A stretch of 48,103 nucleotides of DNA from Clostridium sp. (GCA_031292145.1 JARLHR010000147.1:1-48103); one strand, 5' to 3'. Shown: positions 25,782-36,516, counted from the first letter of the stretch. Translations and numbers: made by a program. Notes: generated by a model from the letters alone, not told the origin.

Positions 25782-25875
25782 CTTTTTTCTCCTTATTATC
25801 ATCAACGAATTCTTTTTTAATGATCTTTACGAGTTTGTGAATAATTTTTATAATTTTTTTTATTTCTGGCTCCAT
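25756..25875 (-). CDS. Tiny amphipathic cationic peptide (39 residues)
   Basis: The peptide starts MEPEIKKIIKIIHKLVKIIK, a regular Lys/Ile amphipathic helix, and continues KEFVDDNKEKKDVHFHSTS. A near-perfect Shine-Dalgarno AGGAGGAAC precedes the ATG. It lies 26 bp downstream of the sigma/HTH gene on the same strand, and its 3' end overlaps the hydrophobic peptide gene. The regular cationic helix suggests membrane or nucleic-acid binding, for example a toxin-like or anti-sigma-like peptide. Confidence 0.5.
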   Translation of the reverse strand: MEPEIKKIIKIIHKLVKIIKKEFVDDNKEKKDVHFHSTS

Positions 25876-25901
25876 TGTTCCTCCTTTTGAAAATAAAGCC
25901 C

Positions 25902-26480
25902 TTAACCTAAAGCAGCTAAGGGTTTATTATCAACAATATTAAAATAACGAATGAATGCAGCCTTCATCCTTTTAATAGTATCTCTGACAGTAATGTAATT
26001 GAGTCTCAGTTTCACAGATATTTTGGTTACGCTAAAACCGTCAATTAAAAGTCGTAATATTTTATTTTCTGTCCTGGTAAGACATTTCTGCCAGTTTTGA
26101 AAATCTATATTAAAGTCACATTGACTTTCTACTGACTCTTTGCTCCACGGTTTATTAACCATCCATTCACTGAATTCGACAACCTGTATTGGACTTGTCG
26201 ACCTTCTGAGAAAATATCCTAAAACATCAGTTGTGCTGACGCCCCCTGTTTTTTTCTTGCAAACCGATCTTGTATCAATCTGCTTAGCTCGTTGAGTCAC
26301 AAAACACTTAAAGTCCTGCTTCTTAATCTCTTTACCAGCAGCTACATCTCTCTGGTATTTTTCAAATGACAAGCAAACAAGTTCCTGAATCTTGTCCTTG
26401 CGGCGTTCAGGTTCTTCGTACCTTAATACAGCATAGGATGCCTGCTCCTTAACGATAGGATAGATTTCCTCAAAGCTCAT
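25902..26480 (-). CDS. Sigma factor-like HTH protein
   Basis: A 192-residue protein. The C-terminal ~60 residues resemble sigma-70 region 4 or a LuxR-type HTH: LTRTENKILRLLIDGFSVTKI then RLNYITVRDTIKRMKAAFIRYF, with the two-helix recognition layout. The N-terminal half (EEIYPIVKEQASYAVLRYEE, FVTQRAKQIDTRSVCKKK) is helical and may equal region 2. It may be a mobile-element sigma factor or phage late-type regulator. Two tiny peptide genes with strong Shine-Dalgarno sequences follow on the same strand. It is divergent from the DISARM operon, with a 515-bp shared regulatory region. Confidence 0.6.
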   Translation of the reverse strand: MSFEEIYPIVKEQASYAVLRYEEPERRKDKIQELVCLSFEKYQRDVAAGKEIKKQDFKCFVTQRAKQIDTRSVCKKKTGGVSTTDVLGYFLRRSTSPIQVVEFSEWMVNKPWSKESVESQCDFNIDFQNWQKCLTRTENKILRLLIDGFSVTKISVKLRLNYITVRDTIKRMKAAFIRYFNIVDNKPLAALG

Positions 26481-26995
26481 ATCATAATACCTCGTGTTAG
26501 TTAATAGATAGAAATGGAACGCGGATATTGCGATTTGTTGTTTTGGTGAGTAATTAGTGGGTAAAGAGAAACGTGAGTCTCTCTATATTATTCTTATATC
26601 AAAAAAATAGGAATAAATTTATTAACAAGGTTATAAGATAATATTTGGAGTAAAAAAGTAATCGGTAATTAAAGACAAGGTAAGTCTTAAGTGGTTAATA
26701 AATTTTTATTATACTGTTTTTATTGAAGTTACTTTAAAGACGAAAAATGATTAAAATGTAGGAATCCCTATACGCCTAACCTAGAAAAGGGGGGAGAAGT
26801 TTCGACCTATAATAAATTCTTGGGAGTAAACCACTAATACTTTTTTATCAAATTTGTAATATAATGTTTGACGTTAATGAATTATGGCTCTATTTTAATA
26901 TTAGATTTTATTTCCGTTGATATTCAATAATCATTTATATTAAATTATATTTAATAATCTGGATAGGGATCCAATGGTTTGCTTGCGGAATTTTA
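26481..26995. promoter_or_regulatory. Divergent regulatory region between sigma-like gene and DISARM operon
   Basis: About 515 bp of AT-rich DNA with no supported gene. It must contain promoters for the minus-strand sigma-like gene and the plus-strand defence operon. I could not pick convincing -33/-7 pairs by eye; a TATAAT-like sequence near 26860 is the best candidate for the plus strand. Confidence 0.35.
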
Positions 26996-29311
26996 ATGCA
27001 AAACTTGATTAATAATGTTATAAATGGCCCCTCTCCATTTAGATATGCAATTTGGGGAAGTCAAATTGATTTAAATTCCCCTGCAGTAATATTTGATATC
27101 TTGTGTCAAATTTTAAAAGAGGATGCCGCCAAACAAGAGACTCTTAGTTTTAAAAGAAATGAAGTTGTAGAATATCAACAGATTGATGAGAATGGGAAAC
27201 CTCACTCCTATTATTTTTATTTTGGCGGATTCGAGGGTACGAATTTCAAATTAATCGCAAAATCTCCTCAACAAGATAACTCAACTACTATAACCCTTCG
27301 TACAAGCCATGACTATTGGAAACTAAGAAAATGTAACCGTACTTTTACAAGTACATTTAGAATTAATATATTTGCCAAAATTAATAATAACAAATCTCCC
27401 GAATGTGTATTATCAGAATATTTACAAATTGAAAAAAACAATATAAATTCTTTGAATAGGACCCAAGTTCTATTATTATCCGAATTATCAACTGACCATC
27501 TTCGCGATTCATTGATTGATTATGATTTTGAGAATTTTACCTTTTTAGATTATTTCCCAAGTTCCTTGTGGAAAAATATTAACGAGTCGACTATTTTAAA
27601 AAGCACCGCCTTCGATAGAATAAACCCCAAACCTGTTTTATCTATTTTCAACAAAATAGATATAATGGTAGGATATATAAAATGTCAAATTAAAAAAGAT
27701 ATTGGCTCTAAATTTTTAATAATTAGTAATAATTACAATCAATTATTTTCCATTTATTCGTTTCAAGATATCATTGAGCTATTGGAATATGACAAAATTA
27801 ATATTTTTTATTTTGGCCAGAATAAAGATTTTAATAAACTTCTATTTAGTATTCCAGGCCATTTGCAATCTAATAACCAGGACAAATACATTAAGCCAAT
27901 ATTATTATCTTCAAAGAATGAGAATTTATTATTTAATTCTCTTCATCAAGTTTTTAGAATTGGGGACGATAGTTTAAATAACTGTTTTTACTTATTAAAA
28001 GATTTTTATAAAAAATATTATGTCCTTAATCCTGAGTTTTCTCTAAAGATAAAAAATATTTTTTTCGGTTTATTAAATTGTTATACTAAGGAACAATTAA
28101 CAGTAATTAAAATTCTTGCAGATGATGTTGAGTTAGATGAAGTAAAAAAAACTATACTTAATATTATTAACTTGCTATTAGAGTATAACCCGAAGCAAGC
28201 CTTTGTAAACACAAATAGATTAAATAAAAAAATTGTCGCTTCTTACAAATCTATTGGCTATCCTAATATCATTCTTTATAATGAAATAATAACATCGTTC
28301 AAAACACCTTTATCTTTTCTTTGTATTAATAAATATGCTATTGAGTTACAAGTTATTCCTGGATTATTGACTGGCCAAACAAATTTAGAAAATATTGAAT
28401 ATGTTTTTTATAGACAGGAAGCCAAAATTTATAAATCAATAGTTTTAAAATATTTAACTGTGTTCCATGAATTCATTAAAAATGGTGCGGAGTTTAAAGG
28501 AATACCCTTAGATAATTATAATGAAACTGATTATGAATATGATCCACCTGAAGATTCAGTTTTAATTGACGAGCTATTCAAAATAACGCTTCCGCATGGA
28601 ATCATTAATCATCATAATTCCCCCAAAACTAAGGCCATAATATTACAATTAACTGATGATTCTGATTATTATACATTATTAGTGAATAAATCATACGAGC
28701 CACTTGTAGTTGATGAAGATGTATTAACCATTACTCTAAGAGAATTAAAAATCGGACAGGAAATACTATATGTTGAAGGTCAAAGAAATTTATTATCAAT
28801 GTTCGAGAATATATTTGAAAAAATTAATAGTTCCGCATTATTATGGAAAGATAAATGGAAAGAATATTTAAGGGAATATTTGGTTAAATACAGGATACAA
28901 GATTTTCAACGCGCATTAAATTATAAAGGATTATCCAAAAGTGATGCTGTAATCAAAAACTGGATAAATAATCCAGACGTCATTGGCACTCAAAATCCCA
29001 TTAAAGATTTTGAAATTTTCGCTCAAATTATAAACAATCCTGATTTTTTAAGAGATTATAAAAAAATTGCGGGCGCATGCATATTCCTACAAACAAAATC
29101 CAAAATATTAGGAAAATTGTTAAAAAAGATATCAATCCGAAAGCTTACGGGAGAAAATATCGATGATCTACTTCAAAATTATGATACTAATATTAGAGAC
29201 CAAATAATGGAGGCTACAGATAAATTCAAAATATTGCGTATAACTGGTATTGATCTGAATGAGATTGAGACTGATATTTCTAATACAAATCGTTTATTTA
29301 GGAATACTTAA
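26996..29311 (+). CDS. DrmE-like DISARM protein
   Basis: A 771-residue protein, first gene of the DISARM-like operon. Most of it is unrecognised alpha/beta sequence with no P-loop. The C-terminal ~150 residues (LREYLVKYRIQDFQRALN, SKSDAVIKNWINNPDVIGT, then INNPDFLRDYKKIAGACIFL) match my recollection of the DrmE C-terminal pattern: a helix-turn-helix-like region followed by 'NW...IG...D...A'. The length (DrmE is about 800), its first position and the downstream drmA, drmB and drmMII genes fit class 2 DISARM. The role of DrmE is unknown in characterised systems. The next gene starts directly after its stop (1-bp gap). The alternative is an unrelated accessory protein. Confidence 0.6.
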   Translation: MQNLINNVINGPSPFRYAIWGSQIDLNSPAVIFDILCQILKEDAAKQETLSFKRNEVVEYQQIDENGKPHSYYFYFGGFEGTNFKLIAKSPQQDNSTTITLRTSHDYWKLRKCNRTFTSTFRINIFAKINNNKSPECVLSEYLQIEKNNINSLNRTQVLLLSELSTDHLRDSLIDYDFENFTFLDYFPSSLWKNINESTILKSTAFDRINPKPVLSIFNKIDIMVGYIKCQIKKDIGSKFLIISNNYNQLFSIYSFQDIIELLEYDKINIFYFGQNKDFNKLLFSIPGHLQSNNQDKYIKPILLSSKNENLLFNSLHQVFRIGDDSLNNCFYLLKDFYKKYYVLNPEFSLKIKNIFFGLLNCYTKEQLTVIKILADDVELDEVKKTILNIINLLLEYNPKQAFVNTNRLNKKIVASYKSIGYPNIILYNEIITSFKTPLSFLCINKYAIELQVIPGLLTGQTNLENIEYVFYRQEAKIYKSIVLKYLTVFHEFIKNGAEFKGIPLDNYNETDYEYDPPEDSVLIDELFKITLPHGIINHHNSPKTKAIILQLTDDSDYYTLLVNKSYEPLVVDEDVLTITLRELKIGQEILYVEGQRNLLSMFENIFEKINSSALLWKDKWKEYLREYLVKYRIQDFQRALNYKGLSKSDAVIKNWINNPDVIGTQNPIKDFEIFAQIINNPDFLRDYKKIAGACIFLQTKSKILGKLLKKISIRKLTGENIDDLLQNYDTNIRDQIMEATDKFKILRITGIDLNEIETDISNTNRLFRNT

Positions 29312-29312
29312 A

Positions 29313-31034
29313 ATGCCTCATATGATCCCCAATCAATTTTGGTCGGAAAATAATTTATACGGAGAAAAACAAATATTCCAATTACTTAGTAACTCGGATA
29401 ATTTAGGTGACTACTACATTTTCCATTCTCTTTCGATCATTAATCATCTTCATAAAAGAGAAGGTGAAGCTGATTTTATTATTCTTGGGCCATTAGGTAT
29501 TCTTGACTTGGAGATTAAAGGTGCAAAAAAAATAGTAAGATCCAACGGTTGCTGGGAATATGTAAATAGCAAAAATTCTTACAAATCAATAGAATCCCCT
29601 TTTGCTCAAGCAAAAAATAACATCTATAGTATTACAACATATTTGAAAATAAAAAAATCTCTGGATTTAACTAAACTTCAGGGATATGGAGTTATTTTTC
29701 CTAATTGTACTTTTCAAGAAAAAAGTTCTGAATGGGTTGATTCAATGATTCTTGATGAAAATTGTTTGAATGATATAGAAAATTATCTCCTGGATTTATA
29801 TAAATATTGGCGACTAAAATCTAATTTGGGTGATAATATCTTGCTTTCAAAGGATACAATTGAAATAATAAAGAACTATATGCGAGGAGATTTTAATGCA
29901 CTGGAAAATGTAGCTAATTTCATAAAACGCACAAATCAAATTATCCAGGATTTAACTGAAGAACAATACTCGGTTCTTGAAGCATTAAAATATAATAATA
30001 GACTTTTAATAAAGGGTTTACCAGGAACAGGCAAAACATTATTAGCTATAGAACAGATACATAGAGCATCCAAGAAATACAATAAAGTGCTTTTTCTATG
30101 CTTTAATAGGTTATTGAAAGCGAATATTTACTCACAAGTAAGATCTTTTTCAAATAATATAGAAGTTTTTACAATTGATTCATTATTGTTTAATTCCATT
30201 CATAAAAATATTAAAAAAAGGTTTTCATCAATTGAATTGTTTAAGCAATATGTTTTTGAAAATTTGGAAGAAATAAAAAAATATTTGCCCATTTTTGATT
30301 ATGTAGTTATTGACGAGGGTCAGGATATCCTTAAGGATGGCTACTTTGAAATTATAAATAATATTATTAAAAATAATTTTATTTCAGGATGTTGGTCGAT
30401 TTTCTATGATGATGAAATTCAAAAGATGTTATATGGCTCAGAGGAATTAGAAAGTATTCTTCAAAGACTACAAAAGATGGGCTCGATTTATAATTTAAAT
30501 GTAAATTTTAGAAACCCTGATAGAATAATAAATAGACTTGGAGCAATCACTAAATTACCGATCACTTCTATAAATAAAATCCCATCAGATGAACATAGCA
30601 TCCAATTAGAATATTATAATAATGAACTTGATATTGTAAATTCCATATCTAATAGGCTAAGATATTTTATAGTTGAACAAAAAGTTAAACCAAATTCCAT
30701 TACTATTTTATTTCTTGAAAATAATTTTGGAATTATTAAGATGTTATATGAAAAAACTAAATTATTTATTGATAATTATATAAATTTATCTGAATATACA
30801 GGAAATATTGAAAAAGAAGGTGGAGATCTAATAGTAAAAGAAAGAATGATTCCCTTTTGTACTGTTCATTCGTTTAAGGGTCTGGAAAATAACATAATAA
30901 TAATCCCCTCAATAACCCAAATATCTTCTGATCGAACTAAATTATTATTATATATAGGTTTAACTAGAACTAAAGTTAGAACAATAATATATTTTCACCA
31001 ATCAATTAAGAGTTTATTAAATGATAAATTATAA
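29313..31034 (+). CDS. NERD-domain UvrD/Rep-type helicase
   Basis: About 573 residues from the ATG at 29313, which follows the previous stop; the open frame extends 18 codons upstream with poor context. The N-terminal NERD region (GEADFIILGPLGILDLEIKG) carries E-x-K residues of a nuclease-related domain. The SF1 helicase core follows: Walker A LLIKGLPGTGKTLLAIEQI, motif II YVVIDEGQDI, a Q/VHSFKGLEN motif and the final GLTRTKVRTIIY. Such NERD-helicases occur in several defence operons. The protein may translocate and cut invading DNA alongside DrmA/DrmB. The last 14 bp overlap drmA, showing translational coupling. Confidence 0.75.
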   Translation: MPHMIPNQFWSENNLYGEKQIFQLLSNSDNLGDYYIFHSLSIINHLHKREGEADFIILGPLGILDLEIKGAKKIVRSNGCWEYVNSKNSYKSIESPFAQAKNNIYSITTYLKIKKSLDLTKLQGYGVIFPNCTFQEKSSEWVDSMILDENCLNDIENYLLDLYKYWRLKSNLGDNILLSKDTIEIIKNYMRGDFNALENVANFIKRTNQIIQDLTEEQYSVLEALKYNNRLLIKGLPGTGKTLLAIEQIHRASKKYNKVLFLCFNRLLKANIYSQVRSFSNNIEVFTIDSLLFNSIHKNIKKRFSSIELFKQYVFENLEEIKKYLPIFDYVVIDEGQDILKDGYFEIINNIIKNNFISGCWSIFYDDEIQKMLYGSEELESILQRLQKMGSIYNLNVNFRNPDRIINRLGAITKLPITSINKIPSDEHSIQLEYYNNELDIVNSISNRLRYFIVEQKVKPNSITILFLENNFGIIKMLYEKTKLFIDNYINLSEYTGNIEKEGGDLIVKERMIPFCTVHSFKGLENNIIIIPSITQISSDRTKLLLYIGLTRTKVRTIIYFHQSIKSLLNDKL

Positions 31035-34000
31035 TCTTAAAGCTCGAAATTATATTGTAGATGAGATTAAGAAGGAATTCTGCGGTCCTGGATCGGAAGA
31101 AATTGATTCAGTAAATAATGAAGAGGAAAGGATATCTGAAAATCCAATTAACAGATATTTTTTAGGGGTATTGTATCCTCAAAAGATGGTTGATACGCAA
31201 GAAGATATTGAAGATTTGGATGGTTCTGATAATGACCCAGATGAAAGAGAGGATATGCCTGAAACAGATGATGATGAAGGTATAGAAGAATTTATCATCG
31301 ATGAAAAGGATACCCTTAATGAAGATTTATCAATAACTGCAGCGAATCAGTTTTGTCCCTCCTCCTATGGTATGACTTTTTTCATTAAGGGAAATAATAC
31401 GATTCTGGATTTATCCGTAATGTCTTCAAAATATGTTAAACTAAATAAAGAAGAACAATATGTAAAATTAACCGAAAGTGAGCTTAGTTTAATGCATAAA
31501 TTTGAAGAATTCGGATGTTATAAAATCATTGAAGATAAATTCTATTTTATTTCATTTTTGAATAAAGAGCAAAGAGCGCAACTCAAACATTATTCAAAAA
31601 ACACCTTTTTAGAAAGCTTAACTGAAAATGAAAAACAAAAGTTAATTGAAAAGGAAAATGACAAGAAATTAACAGCTGAAGATCGCCTTAACTATGATAA
31701 AATTTTCCTTCTATTTAGCCGCATTCACGACAAAGCAAAAAATTTTCAACGAAGGGGATATAGAAGAACTCCATTAAAAGAATTTAATAGATCATTTAAT
31801 TTGTCACAAAACAATTTAAATATTTTAGAAGAAATTGATTCAAAAGATTTAACATTACGTATAACTAACAGACCTCCAAATAATGGAATCAAAAAAATTA
31901 CTATTAGTATAATAAATAATAAAAATTTTTCGGGTGATAATAAACCAAAGCCTGAATTATGCTATTTCCAAAATCGTATTCTTGTTAAAATAAATTCAAC
32001 GACCAATTTTGAAGAAATATCTAAAGTACAAATCAGTCAATCAGCTGATCCTTCTGACGCTATGCTTTATTCAAATAAAAAGATATTTGCAGTGGGACAT
32101 GGTTGTTCTGTTAATTGGGATGGTAATAATCCGGTTGAAGTAAATACTGAATTTATTCCATCATATGAAGTCCCACAAACAGACCCTGCTCCGGAAAGAA
32201 TTAATAATTTGGGTCTAAATATTTTTAATATGAAAAATCTTGCTTTTGATAATTTAATGAATAAAAATCAGGTAATATCGGAGCTTAATATTTTTGCAAA
32301 TGATTATTCTAATTGGCTAGGTCAACAGGGAGAGGCAAGTAATGATAAACCCTTTTATGAATACGCCAAGAAGAATATTAATGTTTGTCAAGGAATATGT
32401 AAAAGATTAAGTGAAGGGATAAATCTTCTGCAAGATGTCACTATCTGGAAATCCTTTCAATTGGCAAATGAAGCAATGGTAATGCAAAGGTATAATTCAG
32501 TTAAGTATGTTAATAATCCTAAAAAAATTACTGAACCTTTGAATGAATTGATTAAGGATTATTCCATTATTGAAAATTACATTGCCCAATGGAGACCATT
32601 TCAGCTCGCATTTTTTTTATTAGTTTTGAAATCCATTACCGAACCCCAATCTGAAGACAGAAATATTGCTGATTTATTATGGTTTCCAACCGGGGGAGGC
32701 AAAACTGAAGCTTATCTTGCTGTAATAGCTTTTACATTATTTTACAGAAGGCTAACCGGAGGGAAATTATCTATAGGGACATCGGTAATTATGCGATATA
32801 CGCTTAGATTACTGACAGCCCAACAATTTCAAAGGGCATCCACATTAATTTGCGCTTGTGAAAAAATCAGAGCATTAAATACTGAACTAGGAAAAGAGCC
32901 TATAACTATTGGCTTATGGGTAGGTAGCGCTAATACTCCAAATGATAATCAGACAGCTTGTGAATATGTCAATAAACTTTCAGGGTCTGATACTCAGAAT
33001 ATTATCTCTGAATTTGAAAACCAAAATCCGTTTCAGGTTCAGTTTTGTCCGTGGTGTGGAACAAGTCTTCTAAATCATATTGCCCCCCTACGAAGTGGTT
33101 ATAGGGCGGCAAAAACTGGTGCTAATGGATTTTATTTTAAATGCATTAATCCAGATTGCGATTTTTCTGAAAGATTACCATTACAAGTTGTTGATGAATT
33201 AATTTATAGAAATCCACCTTCTTTATTATTTGCTACGGTTGATAAATTTGCTCGGCTTGCCTGGTTAGGTGAAACTCAAAAAATTTTTGGAATTAAAGGG
33301 ACCGATAGATTTGCTCTTCCCCCAGACCTTATTTTACAGGATGAATTACATTTGATTGCTGGTCCTTTAGGATCAATGTTTGGTTTATATGAAAGTGTAC
33401 TCGATTATCTTTGTTCTTATAATGGGAGAAAACCTAAAATTATTTGTTCTACAGCAACTATTAAACGAGCAGATGATCAGATTGGAGCACTTTTTAACAG
33501 ACGAGTAAATATATTTCCCCCATCAGCTATTATTATTGAAGACTCGTACTTTTCGAAAGAAATTCCAGTCAATTTAAAACCCGGTAGATTATATATCGGT
33601 TTAATTTCCATTGGAAAGACACTTACTACAACACAAGTAAAAATTTTATACACTCTCTTATATCATAATTTAAAAGTGGGAGATTATCTAAGAAAATTAG
33701 AGGATAATCCTGATAATTCTCTAATTACTGATACACTTGATTCATATTTCACAATTATTTCATATTACAATTCGATCAGAGATTTAGGGCATTCAACAGG
33801 ACTATTTAATGATGATGTAAAAGAGAAAATTCAAATGTTACAAGACCGAAGAAGAGAGATTTTTAACAGACCCCTCTGGTTCAAAGAGTTGACAAGTAGA
33901 GAGTCGAGCAAAGAATTGCCTAAAATTCTTAAAACTCTCCAGGATAAAAAATATCCTGAAAAAGAAACTATTCCTGCTATATTTTCAACCAATATGTTTT

Positions 34001-34629
34001 CGGTTGGTGTAGATATATCCCGGCTAAACCTCATGCTGATGAATGGCCAACCTAAAAGTTCTTCCGAATACATTCAGGCTACCAGTAGAATCGGAAGAAA
34101 AGATCCAGGTTTAGTAGTAACCTTATTTGATAATTTTCGACCTCGAGACAAATCGCATTATGAAAATTTTATCTCATTTCATCAAAGTTTCTATAGATTT
34201 GTGGAACCCACGGGTGTTACTCCATTTTCTCTACCTGCAAGAAAAAGAGGAATTCATACATTATTAATTATTATTGCTCGTCTTTTAGGTGGATTAACTG
34301 ATAATCAATCTGCATCAAATTTCACATCAGCAACTATTCCTGATGAATTTATAGAGTTTATATTAGAACGAGTAAAAAAAATCGATTCAGAAGAAACCGG
34401 GCCTATTGAAACTGAAATAAATCATTTTATTGATGAATGGCAAAGTTTAATACATTTACCAAATTTGGTTTTTTCTAATCGAAATAGATTTGGTAATCCT
34501 GATAGTTCGAAAACTCCATTAATGAGAAATTATGGCGAAATATCAGACTCATCTGAAAGAGAAGCTTTCCCCGTTTTGCATTCTTTGCGAAATGTTGACG
34601 TTCCTACAATTTGTAAATTAAAGGATTAA
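31021..34629 (+). CDS. drmA: DrmA, DISARM helicase
   Basis: A 1202-residue protein with the features of DrmA. The N-terminal ~550 residues are specific to the family (acidic stretch near 65-100). A split SF2-like helicase follows: Walker A LWFPTGGGKTEAYLAVIAF, a FCPWCGTSLL zinc knuckle, motif II ILQDELHLIAGPLGS, ICSTATI, and the motif V/VI block FSVGVDISRLNLMLMNGQPK, SSEYIQATSRIGRKDPG and FRPRDKSHYENF. This DELH box and motif VI pattern is distinctive for DrmA. It forms with DrmB the core DNA-sensing and translocating complex. It overlaps the NERD-helicase by 14 bp and ends 4 bp before drmB. Confidence 0.9.
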   Translation: MINYNLKARNYIVDEIKKEFCGPGSEEIDSVNNEEERISENPINRYFLGVLYPQKMVDTQEDIEDLDGSDNDPDEREDMPETDDDEGIEEFIIDEKDTLNEDLSITAANQFCPSSYGMTFFIKGNNTILDLSVMSSKYVKLNKEEQYVKLTESELSLMHKFEEFGCYKIIEDKFYFISFLNKEQRAQLKHYSKNTFLESLTENEKQKLIEKENDKKLTAEDRLNYDKIFLLFSRIHDKAKNFQRRGYRRTPLKEFNRSFNLSQNNLNILEEIDSKDLTLRITNRPPNNGIKKITISIINNKNFSGDNKPKPELCYFQNRILVKINSTTNFEEISKVQISQSADPSDAMLYSNKKIFAVGHGCSVNWDGNNPVEVNTEFIPSYEVPQTDPAPERINNLGLNIFNMKNLAFDNLMNKNQVISELNIFANDYSNWLGQQGEASNDKPFYEYAKKNINVCQGICKRLSEGINLLQDVTIWKSFQLANEAMVMQRYNSVKYVNNPKKITEPLNELIKDYSIIENYIAQWRPFQLAFFLLVLKSITEPQSEDRNIADLLWFPTGGGKTEAYLAVIAFTLFYRRLTGGKLSIGTSVIMRYTLRLLTAQQFQRASTLICACEKIRALNTELGKEPITIGLWVGSANTPNDNQTACEYVNKLSGSDTQNIISEFENQNPFQVQFCPWCGTSLLNHIAPLRSGYRAAKTGANGFYFKCINPDCDFSERLPLQVVDELIYRNPPSLLFATVDKFARLAWLGETQKIFGIKGTDRFALPPDLILQDELHLIAGPLGSMFGLYESVLDYLCSYNGRKPKIICSTATIKRADDQIGALFNRRVNIFPPSAIIIEDSYFSKEIPVNLKPGRLYIGLISIGKTLTTTQVKILYTLLYHNLKVGDYLRKLEDNPDNSLITDTLDSYFTIISYYNSIRDLGHSTGLFNDDVKEKIQMLQDRRREIFNRPLWFKELTSRESSKELPKILKTLQDKKYPEKETIPAIFSTNMFSVGVDISRLNLMLMNGQPKSSSEYIQATSRIGRKDPGLVVTLFDNFRPRDKSHYENFISFHQSFYRFVEPTGVTPFSLPARKRGIHTLLIIIARLLGGLTDNQSASNFTSATIPDEFIEFILERVKKIDSEETGPIETEINHFIDEWQSLIHLPNLVFSNRNRFGNPDSSKTPLMRNYGEISDSSEREAFPVLHSLRNVDVPTICKLKD

Positions 34630-34633
34630 CGAG

Positions 34634-36451
34634 ATGGCAGATGAAATCAGGCGAAGTCAATTAATAACTACATTTGGTGTAGGCGCCATTACAGAGTTAA
34701 AGCAATTTACAGGTATATTAAAAAGTCCTGACGTTTGGCAACCGGCACTTGTAAGTCGATTAAGAAAAGAAGAAAAAATTGATGATCCCAGATTATCTCA
34801 AGTATTAGGAGTAGATTATTTCCTTATGCCTCCAAGGAAAGCAGAAAAAAGCGCATGGTTAGAATTTACTCTTTTTCCAAGAATGTTATTTTGTCCAAAA
34901 TGTAAATCATTAAAGGATGTGAAATATTGGTTTAGAGAATTACCTCATTATTCAGGTGGAAGTAATGATGTCAAACCTTGGGAAATTAAATGTTCTTGTA
35001 GTGAAAAGGGAACAAAATTAATTCCAAGCAGATTTATTACCCTTTGTCCTAAGGGGCATTTGGATGATTTTCCTTTTTATGAATGGGTGCATTATTACAA
35101 TGATTGCCCTCAAGATAATTTGGAAAAGAGAGGATTCAAGATGCGTAGTAGCGGTGGGGGTGCAACACTTGGTGATATCAAAATAACTTGTGATAATTGC
35201 AAAAAAACCCGTAGTCTAGAGGGTGCATTATATACCGATAATCACTTAGATTATTCGTGTAACGGTAATCGACCTGAGCTATTTAATGTGAATCCCTACA
35301 ATGAGAATTGTACTGAGCCAGCGAAAAACATTAGATTCGTTCTAAGAAGTGCATCAATTGTTTATTTTCCAAAAATATACTCATCATTATTAATTCCACC
35401 GTTTACCCATCCAGAGATAGAATATATTCTTGAACAGTCCACATTTTATGACTTAAAAAGATCATTAATTGAAAACAATGAAAATGATACCATCTTTTAT
35501 AAGAAACTTTTGATTGATTTATTATTGCACAAATTTAACATCTGGGATGAGAAAAAAGCTAATACTTGTATTACTTCTTTGTTGAGTCCGAATGAAACAG
35601 AAATTGATTTGGAGACTTACAAATATGATGAATATTCAGCTTTCTCCAATAATACGAATGACAATAACTTTATCATTGAACTACAAGATTGTGAGAGTTT
35701 GGATAAATTCGGAATTAATAAGTTAATTAAAGTAACTAGACTAAAAGAAGTAAGAGTGCTCGCAGGCTTTTCCAGAGTCCGTCCCTTTGAAGCAGATTTT
35801 GAAATATTAGTCGAAAATGAAGAAGAGGAAAATACTCCAATCCAAAATGTAAGTTTCATCAGATCTTGTTCTAGGAAATTAAATTGGTTGCCAGGAGTGG
35901 ACTTATTTGGTGAGGGAGTTTTTATATCATTTGATAATAAATATATGGCAGATCATGAAATGAGTTCAGAAAAGAGAGTAACTCAATTAATGCAAAATTC
36001 TGAGCAATTTCGAAGAGAAGGCTTTTTTTCATTACCCTTTAATGCCCGATTCATTGCTTTACATACACTTAGCCATCAAATTATTAAATTAATAGCGTTT
36101 TCAAGCGGATATCCATTAGCTTCTGTCAGAGAAAGAATTTATTGCAATACTAAATCAAATGATGAGATGAATGCAATTCTAATTTATATTGCTGACACAG
36201 ATTCAGAAGGTACTTTAGGTGGTTTATGCAGAGTTGGTACCGAGGATAAAATTCTAGAATTGATTAACGATGCCATGGAATATTCAGAATGGTGTTCATC
36301 AGATCCGGTTTGTCGAGAAAGTTCGGGTCAAGGCTTAGGCTCATTGAATTTAGCAGCTTGTCATTCATGTACCCTACTACCTGAAACATGTTGCGAATTT
36401 GGAAACAGATATTTGGATAGAATAACTATGGAAAATTACTTCAAAAAATGA
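34634..36451 (+). CDS. drmB: DrmB, DISARM DUF1998 protein
   Basis: A 605-residue protein carrying two metal-binding features. There is an internal Cys cluster (LFCPKCKSLKD, IKCSCSEKG, TLCPKGHLDDFPFYEWVH) and a C-terminal DUF1998-type block (EGTLGGLCRVGTEDKI, SSDPVCRESSGQG, then LAACHSCTLLPETCCEFGN). The C-terminal Cys-rich motif and its position after drmA identify DrmB. In DISARM, DrmA and DrmB form the core of the complex that recognises and restricts unmodified DNA. The start 'ADEIRRSQLITTFGVGAI' is also typical of the family (quoted in part). It is followed by drmMII after 65 bp. Confidence 0.9.
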   Translation: MADEIRRSQLITTFGVGAITELKQFTGILKSPDVWQPALVSRLRKEEKIDDPRLSQVLGVDYFLMPPRKAEKSAWLEFTLFPRMLFCPKCKSLKDVKYWFRELPHYSGGSNDVKPWEIKCSCSEKGTKLIPSRFITLCPKGHLDDFPFYEWVHYYNDCPQDNLEKRGFKMRSSGGGATLGDIKITCDNCKKTRSLEGALYTDNHLDYSCNGNRPELFNVNPYNENCTEPAKNIRFVLRSASIVYFPKIYSSLLIPPFTHPEIEYILEQSTFYDLKRSLIENNENDTIFYKKLLIDLLLHKFNIWDEKKANTCITSLLSPNETEIDLETYKYDEYSAFSNNTNDNNFIIELQDCESLDKFGINKLIKVTRLKEVRVLAGFSRVRPFEADFEILVENEEEENTPIQNVSFIRSCSRKLNWLPGVDLFGEGVFISFDNKYMADHEMSSEKRVTQLMQNSEQFRREGFFSLPFNARFIALHTLSHQIIKLIAFSSGYPLASVRERIYCNTKSNDEMNAILIYIADTDSEGTLGGLCRVGTEDKILELINDAMEYSEWCSSDPVCRESSGQGLGSLNLAACHSCTLLPETCCEFGNRYLDRITMENYFKK

Positions 36452-36516
36452 GTTAAATATTATATTTTAATATATATTACTCTCTTTAATAATTATTTTA
36501 TGGTTTAGTTCCTTAT

